From NCBI GenBank assembly GCA_030038035.1, contig JASHPP010000797.1, positions 1 through 5,498 of the forward strand: a stretch of 5,498 nucleotides of DNA, written 5' to 3'. The stretch is from Trebonia sp. (GTDB lineage: Bacteria; Actinomycetota; Actinomycetes; Streptosporangiales; Streptosporangiaceae). The notes below the pieces were generated by a model. That model saw only the letters and a program-made list of their open reading frames with translations, was not told the DNA's origin and searched no databases. This document shows positions 1 through 4,885 of this stretch, piece after piece. Position 1 is the stretch's first letter. Each line of letters begins with the position of its first letter. Both the position numbers and the translations under genes were made by a program.

Positions 1-64
1 TCACTTGCCCGATTGCTTCCGTTTGCACCGTTTTCGCACTGCGGGCGCTGGGGGGATTCGTCAC
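1..64 (-). CDS. Possible 5' end of an unidentified leftward gene (partial)
   Basis: A reading frame on the minus strand opens with GTG at 64-62 and stays open to the left edge, giving 21 residues that begin MTNPPSARSAKTVQTEAIGQ. The purine-rich stretch AGGAC lies seven bases upstream of the GTG and could act as ribosome binding site. An ATG five bases upstream is followed at once by a stop and cannot be the start. The polar, Ser/Thr-rich beginning resembles the disordered head of many actinobacterial proteins, but no family can be recognised from so little. Third positions are only moderately GC-rich, weaker than in the clear genes here. The frame could be chance; the putative promoter at 112-140 modestly supports it. 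Confidence 0.33.
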   Translation of the reverse strand, partial: MTNPPSARSAKTVQTEAIGQV

Positions 65-111
65 GGCATCCGTCCTGTTCAGATGCCTCGGGTTAAGAAC
101 GACGCCATGTC

Positions 112-140
112 AGTGTAATGTTCCTGCGCATCGATTGCAT
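112..140 (-). promoter_or_regulatory. Putative promoter for the leftward gene at the left edge
   Basis: On the minus strand, TACACT (117-112) fits the TAnnnT form of a -10 box. It is preceded by a 17-base spacer and ATGCAA (140-135), a weak match (3 of 6) to the -35 consensus. The -10 box ends about 48 bases upstream of the GTG at 64. The -35 hexamer lies inside the first copy of the repeated motif ATGCAATCGAT, as a regulator binding site often would. This is consensus matching only, so confidence is low. Confidence 0.28.
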
Positions 141-245
141 AGCCTGTGACCTTCGTCGCATCCAGTTACCTGTAGGCGTTGTACCCAGAGTAGGCACCCG
201 GCAACTCAACGCAATGAGATCGTTATCCCTTGCTATCGATTGCAT
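130..245. repeat. Two perfect 11-bp direct repeats, 105 bp apart
   Basis: The motif ATCGATTGCAT occurs at 130-140 and again at 235-245 in the same orientation, exactly 105 bp start to start, close to ten turns of B-DNA. A second short match, CAGAGTAG, occurs at 186-193 and 250-257. The motifs lie in a non-coding, lower-GC stretch (about 53% GC over 121-300). Candidate roles are a paired operator or a remnant of older foreign DNA. The sequence does not decide between them. Apart from these repeats and the weak promoter, I see no gene between 65 and 442. Confidence 0.5.
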
Positions 246-353
246 TGCACAGAGTAGCCGAAGTCTGTCCTACTTGTCAGTAGCTCGGCAGATTTCCCGG
301 CACCCCCGTGCGCGTTGCGTGGCTTCACCCGCGACCTCCCGGCCCGACCGCGC

Positions 354-381
354 CGGACCGTCCGCGCTCACGGACCGTCCG
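354..381. repeat. Pair of perfect 11-bp palindromes upstream of tRNA-Val
   Basis: CGGACCGTCCG occurs at 354-364 and 371-381, with start points 17 bp apart. Each copy is a perfect inverted repeat, CGGAC / GTCCG around a single central C. The pair ends ten bases before the candidate -10 box of the tRNA gene (TACGCT, 391-396), so it sits where an operator or activator site could lie. In such GC-rich DNA one short palindrome is not surprising; two identical ones close together are less so. Confidence 0.45.
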
Positions 382-390
382 GATATGCGC

Positions 391-396
391 TACGCT
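391..396 (+). promoter_or_regulatory. Candidate -10 box of the tRNA-Val gene
   Basis: TACGCT fits the TAnnnT form and lies 46 bases before the first base of the mature tRNA, leaving room for a leader of about 40 bases. No good -35 box is visible at the expected distance; the region is GC-rich and carries the palindrome pair. A 7-bp GC stem (GCGGCCC at 411-417 with GGGCCGC at 430-436) could fold in the leader. The call rests on position and a weak consensus. Confidence 0.25.
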
Positions 397-442
397 GAGG
401 GCGCACGCCCGCGGCCCGCAGACCGCGCGGGGCCGCCGGCAC

Positions 443-517
443 GGGCGATTGGCTCAGCGGGAGAGCGCCTCGTTCACACCGAGGAGGTCACTGGTTCGAT
501 CCCAGTATCGCCCACCA
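443..517 (+). tRNA. tRNA-Val (anticodon CAC)
   Basis: A complete cloverleaf can be drawn. The acceptor stem pairs GGGCGAT (443-449) with ATCGCCC (507-513). The D arm is GCTC/GAGC around AGCGGGA. The anticodon stem is CCTCG/CGAGG (468-472 and 480-484) with loop TTCACAC. The variable loop is AGGTC, and the T arm is ACTGG/CCAGT with loop TTCGATC. The anticodon CAC at 475-477 reads the valine codon GTG, one of the commonest valine codons in high-GC genomes. The discriminator is A514, and CCA is encoded at 515-517. All stems are fully paired, so the gene looks functional. tRNA 3' ends are frequent targets of integrating elements, which is relevant because the next gene to the right is truncated. 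Confidence 0.97.
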
Positions 518-520
518 CCC

Positions 521-548
521 TGAAAGATCCCTGAAAGCCAGGTGAAAG
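521..548 (+). repeat. Three TGAAAG motifs with 11-bp phasing after the tRNA
   Basis: TGAAAG occurs at 521-526, 532-537 and 543-548, each exactly 11 bp after the last. The first two copies share a longer match, CCCTGAAAG (518-526 and 529-537). The array begins four bases after the encoded CCA and runs into the terminator stem. Regular phasing of one helical turn would put all copies on the same face of the DNA. It could be a protein-binding array, such as recombinase arm sites, or simple local duplication. Confidence 0.5.
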
Positions 549-575
549 GCCGGTCCGCATCTCCGGACCGGCCTT
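546..575 (+). terminator. Hairpin terminator of the tRNA-Val transcript
   Basis: AAGGCCGGTCCG (546-557) pairs perfectly with CGGACCGGCCTT (564-575) around the 6-base loop CATCTC, giving a 12-bp GC-rich stem. There is no long T-run after it (CGATGTCTTC follows), which is common for actinobacterial terminators. Its place 28 bases after the tRNA CCA suggests it ends the tRNA transcript. It also covers the space where the next gene would need its ribosome binding site, since the first usable ATG is only three bases after the stem. Confidence 0.8.
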
Positions 576-577
576 CG

Positions 578-1240
578 ATGTCTTCGGCGGGCTCCCTGCT
601 CTCGCGGCGGGGGGAAGTCGTCCAGGGGCACCTGCGCGCCGGGCTGGACCGAGCGCCTGCCGGGGGCGTGCGCCTGATCAGCCTGTGCGCCGGGCAGGGC
701 CGGGACGTGATCGGCGCGCTGAGGGGGCATCCGCGCCGCCACGACGTGCGCGCCCGGCTGGTCGGGCTGGACGAGCGCAACGCCGCGCTCGCATGGCAGG
801 CGGCGCGGGCGGCCGGGCTGCACGGCGTCGAGGTGCTGCGGGCCGGCGCCGGGCTCACCGATGCCTGCGCCGGCGCGGTACCCGCCCGCATAGTGCTGGC
901 ATGCGGCATCTTCGGCAATATCACCGGCGGCGACATCCGGGCCACGGTGGCCGCCCTGCCCAGCCTGTGCGCAGCCGGTGCGCTGGTCCTGTGGACCGGG
1001 CACCGCAGCCCGCCCGGCCTGACTCCCGCGATCCGGACCTGGTTCGGGGAGGCGGGCTTCCGCGAGGAGGCGTTCGACACCAGCCCCGACGGGTTCATGT
1101 CGGTGGGCGCGCACCGGCTGGCGGGCGAGCCCGCCGCGCTGGCGCTGGGCCAGCGGCTGTTCACCTTCCCGGGCGGAACCGAGCCAGGCCCCAGCCAGGC
1201 CCCAGCCAGGCCACGTCGTCGCCTTGAACGCTCCGGCTAA
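578..1240 (+). pseudogene. Class I SAM-dependent methyltransferase, apparently 5'-truncated
   Basis: Counting from ATG 578 (220 residues), the glycine-rich SAM-binding loop is LISLCAGQGRD at residues 33-43. The acidic residue after strand 2 is D65 in LVGLDERN. A strand-4 motif, ARIVLACGIFGNI, falls at 103-115, and the end of the fold (FMSVGAHRL, then RLFTF) is present. As I recall, actinobacterial relatives have roughly 35-40 more residues in front, including a WHxAYDDP-like stretch before LSRR. Here homology starts around residue 5, right behind the tRNA terminator. A GTG at 542 lies inside the hairpin, and a stop at 521-523 blocks extension further upstream. No Shine-Dalgarno sequence precedes ATG 578. 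The last 23 or so residues (Pro/Arg-rich) come from an 11-bp repeat and look unrelated to the family. The substrate is unknown. The core could still fold, but without its N-terminus and translation signals I favour a remnant. Confidence 0.7.
1182..1213 (+). repeat. 11-bp tandem repeat (about 2.9 copies)
   Basis: AGCCAGGCCCC is repeated perfectly at 1182-1192 and 1193-1203, with a third, partial copy at 1204-1213. The unit is not a multiple of three, so each copy changes the reading frame. It lies in the sequence coding for the Pro/Arg-rich tail of the methyltransferase ORF. Expansion by replication slippage may have moved or abolished the original stop codon of that gene. Confidence 0.75.
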
Positions 1241-1261
1241 TCCGAGACTGAGCTGCGACCG

Positions 1262-1602
1262 ATGTCTGCCAGTGGGTGCGCGGCAGGTCGCAGCCGAACC
1301 CAGCCTGCCCATCCGCTGAGCGCCCTGCACGAAGCCGACGGGCAGCGGGATGCGGCCAGCCGCGTGATCGACTGGTCCGAGGCGAGCCAGGGCGATGCCC
1401 TGTACGACCTGGCCATCTTGACGCTCGGGCACCGCGAGCACCGGGGCGTCGTCGTCGCCGGCTACGGCACCGACGTCGACCTCGACGAGATCCGCGCGTG
1501 GTGGTCGCCGCGGAGCCTGCGGGCGGCCCGCTGGCTGATCGAGCACGGCTTCGACCATCCTCGCCAGGCTGGGAGTTCGACGTACTGAGATCCCAGCTGT
1601 GA
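1262..1602 (+). pseudogene. 3' remnant of an aminoglycoside phosphotransferase-family gene
   Basis: The frame from about 1361 encodes RVIDWSEASQGDALYDLAIL, the Mg-binding IDW..A..GD..YDLA segment of the APH/choline-kinase fold. It continues through GYGTDVDLDEIRAWWS to RWLIEHGFD. At 1555-1556 one C is missing: after GFD the reading shifts to PSSPGWEFDVLRSQL, ending at TGA 1600-1602, which completes the expected C-terminus. The N-lobe and the catalytic HGDxxxxN loop are absent. HPLSAL near 1310-1327 may be a decayed piece of that loop (speculative). About two thirds of a normal protein of roughly 300 residues is gone, so it cannot be an active kinase. The ATG at 1262 is merely the first start in the open frame. 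The 1241-1310 stretch holds nothing recognisable. Confidence 0.85.
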
Positions 1603-1830
1603 GGCCGCGCGAGCAGCGCCCGTTACAGACCTTGATGAACGTGCCCTGGCCCGGACGGCCCTCCGCGAGCCCCTTGGTCTCCAGTTCCCTGTAGGCCTTG
1701 AGCACCGTGTTGGGTTGATGGTCAGGGCGGTGACCACGCCCCTGACCTTGGGCAGCTGGTCGCCGGGCTTGAGGTAGCCGAGCCGGAGCGCTCGCTCTAC
1801 CTGCTGCACGAGCCGCGGGTAGGTCGGCAC
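1603..1830 (-). pseudogene. GntR-family regulator remnant (winged-helix domain only)
   Basis: On the minus strand from GTG 1830 (preceded in frame by VSSG), the reading is VPTYPRLVQQVERALRLGYL, then KPGDQLPKVRGVVTALTIN. The frame then breaks, and PNTVLKAYRELETKGLAEGR followed by PGQGTFI continues in another frame. The break is explained by one missing base in the G-run at 1712-1714. This is the classic GntR winged helix: the PGDQLP turn, the INPNTVLKAYRELE recognition helix and the GQGTF wing. Family likeness ends near 1634. The C-terminal part is missing, replaced by the tail of the phosphotransferase remnant. GntR regulators of this kind often control adjacent ABC transporters, but none is visible here. 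It is divergent from the GNAT gene with 38 bases between starts. Confidence 0.85.
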
Positions 1831-1868
1831 CCCTGACGAAACGTGACGCGCCTGGCATCATTGGGCAG

Positions 1869-2411
1869 ATGACGGTCTCGCCGCAGCCAGGCTCTCCAGC
1901 CCCGCCTGAGCTGATCGTCCGCGACTACACCGCAGCCGACTACCGCGCTTGCCGGGCCCTGTGGGCGGAGCTGACCGAGTATCACCGGCGCATCTACGGG
2001 GACCCGTCGATCGGCGGAGACGACCCCGGGGCGGCATTCGACGGCTACCTCGCGATGCCGGAGCGGATGAGATCCTGGGTGGCCGAGTCACACGGACAGG
2101 TCGTCGGCCTGACCGGCCTGCTCGACCGGGGCAGCAGCGGGGAAGTCGAGCCGGTCGTCGTCGCCGCGGCAGCCCGCGATCAGGGCATCGGTCGCCGGCT
2201 CATCGGCCGGGTCGTCGAGGAGGCTCTTGCCCGCGGTTACGAGTACCTGGCCATCCGCCCGGTGGCTCGCAACGTTGCCGCTGTGCGCCGGTTCCATGCC
2301 GCCGGGTTCCGGACCCTGGGCGGGCACATCGACCTCACGATGGACCTGGCCCAACGGCGACAGGAGTGGCTGCCGGGAGCCAGCCTGCACGGTCTCGACT
2401 TCGACTACTGA
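1869..2411 (+). CDS. GNAT-family N-acetyltransferase
   Basis: A complete 180-residue protein with the GCN5-related acetyltransferase fold, which transfers the acetyl group of acetyl-CoA to an amine. The N-terminal strand and helix start at about 15-32 (LIVRDYTAADYRACRALW). The central strands fall at 70-99, ending in EPVVVAAAAR. The acetyl-CoA pyrophosphate loop is R103-DQGIGRRL, matching R/QxxGxG. Motif B is N135 with AVRRFHAAGF up to 147. The length is normal for the family, and no frameshift or unusual codon use is seen, so this is the best-preserved enzyme in the left half. The start is ATG 1869 with a weak GGGCAG just before it. A -10-like CATCAT at 1856-1861 would give a very short leader. 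It converges on the dehydrogenase gene with four bases between stops. The substrate cannot be told. Confidence 0.92.
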   Translation: MTVSPQPGSPAPPELIVRDYTAADYRACRALWAELTEYHRRIYGDPSIGGDDPGAAFDGYLAMPERMRSWVAESHGQVVGLTGLLDRGSSGEVEPVVVAAAARDQGIGRRLIGRVVEEALARGYEYLAIRPVARNVAAVRRFHAAGFRTLGGHIDLTMDLAQRRQEWLPGASLHGLDFDY

Positions 2412-2415
2412 CAGA

Positions 2416-3484
2416 TCACCTTGCGAGGACCCGGCGGCCTGCCGTGATGAGCGCTACGTCTTGCGGCGGGTGGATGCGGCAGCAGTGGATGTCGCGATAG
2501 TGCCGCTCGAGCGGGTTGTTGCGCGTCAGCCCGGGATTGCCAAGCGCGGCGACCGCGGTCTGGACGGCGGTGATGATGGCTCGGGTGACGAGCAGCTTGG
2601 CGAGGCCGGCCCTGCGCTCTCCGGCGATGGTCGCGATCCGCTCGGTGGTGGCGATGGGGCGGCCGAGCGCGGACGGCACCCGCTCGTTGGCGAGCATCAC
2701 GAAGAACTCCTGCGCGGCCCTGGCGATGCCGACGTACAGGGCGATGACTACGAGGCCTGAGGCGCCGAAGCCAGCGGACTCGGCCGCCGCCTGTGCCGTC
2801 GGCACGCCAGGGAAGTTCTCCGCGGGGATCTCGACGTTGCCGTAGACGACGTCGTGGGTGCTGCTGGCCCGCAGGCCGAAGTGGTCCCACGTGCGGATGA
2901 TCTCGATCCCTGGTGCGTCGCCCGGGACGATGGCGTGCCCCACGAGCGGGTCGTCGTCCCCGGTCGCCGCCCACACCATGTGGTAGGCGAGGCCCTCCCC
3001 CCCCGGTCCCGTACGCCTTCCTGCCGTTGACCAGCCAGCCGGCCGACGTGCGCGTCACCCCTGGTCGCGGGCAGCCCGCCCCGCGCGGGAGCACCGAGCT
3101 CGGGCTCGGCTCGGACCGCGTTGAGCAGGACCGGGCGCGCGACGGACTCGCTGACGACCTTCCGGTACAGGGCGTCAGGCCACTTGCGCAGCCGCGCCTG
3201 CTGCAGGTGCTGGAAGATTGTCATGCAGGTGAGGAGCGCGACCGACGGGTCGCCCTTGCCGAGGGCCTGCGCGACCCTGGCCAGCGTCGCGACCGGGATG
3301 TCGCGTCCGCCGCATTCTGGAGCGACGCCGAGGGTGAGGATCCCCGCTTCGTGCACCGCCTTGAGCGGTCCCCACGGGAACTCGGCGGTGCGGTCGTAGT
3401 GGTCGGCGGTGGCCGCCAGCGTGGCGGTCAGCTGGGCCAGCGCGCCGGCGGAGGCGTCAACGGCGGGCAGCGGCGGCCGGTCAT
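2416..3484 (-). pseudogene. Acyl-CoA dehydrogenase-family flavoprotein gene, frameshifted
   Basis: The protein can be followed across three frames on the minus strand. ATG 3484 is the expected start: AAGGAAAGG lies seven bases before it, and it overlaps the upstream stop as ATGA. Within about ten codons a base is missing, and the N-terminal domain reads LPAVDASAGALAQL to EPELGAPARGG in a second frame. One extra C in the run 3058-3061 shifts it to VTRTSAGWLVNGRKAYGTGG. One extra C in the 8-C run at 2997-3004 shifts it again to HMVWAATGDDDPLVGHAIVP. The flavin-domain segment TWDHFGLRASSTHDVV and the C-terminal NPLERHYRDIHCCRIHPPQD are clear. Between IATIAGE and RRAGLAKLLVTR (near 2617) roughly 25-35 residues of the C-terminal helical domain appear to be missing. 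The relatives are ACAD-like enzymes, possibly of the DszC/SfnB monooxygenase type. As written it cannot make a full protein. Confidence 0.88.
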
Positions 3485-4083
3485 GGTGTGCCCTTTCCTT
3501 GCCCGGTGACTTCCGCGCTGGCAGCCCCGCGCGCCGTGCCCGGCTCGGGCCCGGTGGCCACCGGGCGCTCCTCGTCGGCCGACCACGCCGACCAGGATCC
3601 GGGGTACAGGGACGCCTCGACTCCGGCGATCGCCAGCGCGGCGATCTCGTGCGCCGCGGTGACTCCGGAGCCGCAGTACACCCCGACCCGGGCACCGGGT
3701 ATCGCGCCGAGCCGCGAGAACCTCGCCCGCAGCGCCTCCGGCGCCGCGGGGACGGGCTCGTAGAGCGCGCCCCGGCGAACGATGCCGCCCTCCAGCCGGC
3801 TGCGGTGCGTCGGGCAGGTGGTCCGTACCGCCAGCTCCTCTTCCCAGGGGACGGCCGTCGCGGGGGTGGTGGCGATGGCGGCAGCGGGCGCGGCGGCGGC
3901 TGGGAGGCCAGCCAGGATCAGCGCGTCCACGTCGGGCACCCGCTCCGACGCCACCAGGCCGACGGCGAACAGCGCCCCGGTGTCCGACCCGACGAGTACG
4001 ACCGGCCGGGGGCCCCCGAGCTCACCCTCAATCTGCGTCGTGGTCAGCGCGGCGTCCGCGGTGGGGTCGGCAACCCCATGCAC
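3481..4083 (-). pseudogene. Chimeric ORF: alpha/beta-hydrolase fragment fused to rhodanese C-terminus
   Basis: An open frame of 200 residues from GTG 4083. Residues 1-110 look like the middle of an alpha/beta hydrolase. VVLVGSDTGALFAV (28-41) has a nucleophile-elbow shape with Asp34, as in dehalogenases and epoxide hydrolases. It is followed by DALILAGLP (53-61) and PWEEELAVRTTCPTHR (79-94). From about 115 the sequence is the end of a thiosulfate/3-mercaptopyruvate sulfurtransferase: ARVGVYCGSGVTAAHE (131-146) with catalytic Cys137, then YPGSWSAWS and RPVATGPEP. The hydrolase's catalytic His region and the rhodanese's first two thirds are absent, which suggests a deletion that joined two neighbouring genes in frame near 3740-3755. 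Hydrolase-like coding (YRSHIVVGPGYRVHG) continues upstream of the GTG to about 4119, so its 5' end is also lost. The stop overlaps the dehydrogenase start (ATGA, 3481-3484), so the two were translationally coupled. Confidence 0.72.
3492..3500 (-). promoter_or_regulatory. Strong ribosome binding site fixing the dehydrogenase start
   Basis: AAGGAAAGG on the minus strand stands seven bases before ATG 3484, an ideal Shine-Dalgarno spacing. It lies inside the last codons of the chimeric hydrolase/rhodanese ORF. It shows that ATG 3484 was the original start of the dehydrogenase, although the downstream coding frame no longer matches it. Confidence 0.75.
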
Positions 4084-4133
4084 GCGGTAACCGGGTCCAA
4101 CGACGATGTGCGATCGGTATTGACCACGGACGC

Positions 4134-4682
4134 TTATCGGTCGGGGGCGCCAGTCTGGGCGGAACTGCCAAGCCCTGCGTCATAAGCATCGGTTAGCGGT
4201 CCGGCACGCTGGCCATCGAGCGTTTCGCGGATGATGTCGGCGTGACCGGCGTGGCGCGCTGTCTCCTTGATGAGGTGCAGCAGGACCCAGCGCACCGACC
4301 TGTCGGCATCGGTGGCTTGCGGCTGACCGAGATCGGCTACCTCCGCGATGACCTGCCCGGTCAGGTCCGCGGTGTCCGCGTAGTAGCCGAGGAGGCCGGC
4401 CAGCGTCTCGTCCTGGCCCATCCGGAAGTCATCCGGCCAGTTCTCGATGGGCCACAGCCCGGGTAGCGGTCGCCCGGCGATGCCCGCGACCACCCATCGG
4501 CGCTCGGTCCTGCCCGCGTGCTTGATCAGCCCGCCGAGCGACAGGCCGCTGGCTGCCGGGGTGGCTCGCGCCTGCTCGTCTGTCAGGCCGAGAACGCAGG
4601 CGCGCAGCGCGTCGCGCTGCTGCGCGAGGAAGGTGAGCAGGCCGTCACGCTCGTCGGCGACCGGCCGGGCGAACAATGGCAT
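4134..4682 (-). CDS. DinB-family protein (DUF664-like, four-helix bundle)
   Basis: A complete 182-residue protein of the DinB/YfiT-like fold, a four-helix bundle that usually binds a divalent metal. Some members act as thiol-dependent transferases or isomerases. Helix 1 begins at RPVADERDGLLTFLAQQRDA (6-25). Candidate metal ligands are His55 in GGLIKHAGRTERRW and the group His136, His144 and His147 in VLLHLIKETARHAGHADIIR. The start is taken at ATG 4682 because family members begin MPL..RPVADERD. An in-frame ATG at 4766 would add 28 residues without family likeness. Neither has a strong Shine-Dalgarno. The gene lies 203 bases downstream of lutC, across a tandem repeat, so it probably has its own promoter. 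The tail after about residue 157 is low-complexity. The cellular substrate is unknown. Confidence 0.88.
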   Translation of the reverse strand: MPLFARPVADERDGLLTFLAQQRDALRACVLGLTDEQARATPAASGLSLGGLIKHAGRTERRWVVAGIAGRPLPGLWPIENWPDDFRMGQDETLAGLLGYYADTADLTGQVIAEVADLGQPQATDADRSVRWVLLHLIKETARHAGHADIIRETLDGQRAGPLTDAYDAGLGSSAQTGAPDR

Positions 4683-4778
4683 GGGGCCATCTTGGTACGG
4701 CACGCCACCGGAGTACAGGCCGCGGTCGGCCGGCGGAGCGCCACGGTCGATGATCCCGAGGATCATCGCTGGTACTTC

Positions 4779-4812
4779 AGCGAGCCGCTGTAACAAGCGA
4801 GCCGCTGTAACA
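4779..4812. repeat. Perfect tandem 17-bp repeat upstream of the DinB gene
   Basis: AGCGAGCCGCTGTAACA occurs at 4779-4795 and 4796-4812 without mismatch or spacer. Read towards the DinB gene each unit is TGTTACAGCGGCTCGCT, 97 bases upstream of ATG 4682 (13 bases before the alternative ATG at 4766). Because 17 is not a multiple of three, the duplication argues that this part is not coding and favours the shorter start. It may be a two-site operator or a recent slippage duplication. Otherwise the 4683-4885 interval holds no gene or clear terminator. Confidence 0.85.
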
Positions 4813-4885
4813 GCTGTCTCCCAGTTCGTCGGGCGGCGCGTCCGGCAGGCATCCGGCCATGGCGTCCGCCGTCGCTTGGCAACGG

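Noticed and set aside
118..534. 138-codon rightward ORF across the low-GC stretch and the tRNA
   Set aside because: It runs straight through the tRNA-Val gene, its composition looks like translated non-coding DNA, and it has no recognisable domain or ribosome binding site.
488..1861. Long 457-codon leftward ORF
   Set aside because: Only its stretch near 1634-1712 matches a family (GntR). The rest is the antisense shadow of the phosphotransferase remnant and the methyltransferase, which is expected in high-GC DNA.
2227..2845. Rightward ORFs opposite the dehydrogenase (2227-2760 and 2516-2845)
   Set aside because: They overlap the GNAT 3' end or the dehydrogenase C-terminal domain in antisense and show no domain, so they are frame shadows.
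2903..2910. Second copy of part of the tRNA T-arm (TCGATCCC) as a possible attachment repeat
   Set aside because: Only eight bases match and the flanks differ. The match lies inside dehydrogenase coding sequence, so it is best explained by chance.
3409..4185. 258-codon rightward ORF opposite the hydrolase/rhodanese gene
   Set aside because: It is low-complexity and Gly/Arg-rich, with no domain. The opposite strand carries clear rhodanese and hydrolase motifs over the same bases.
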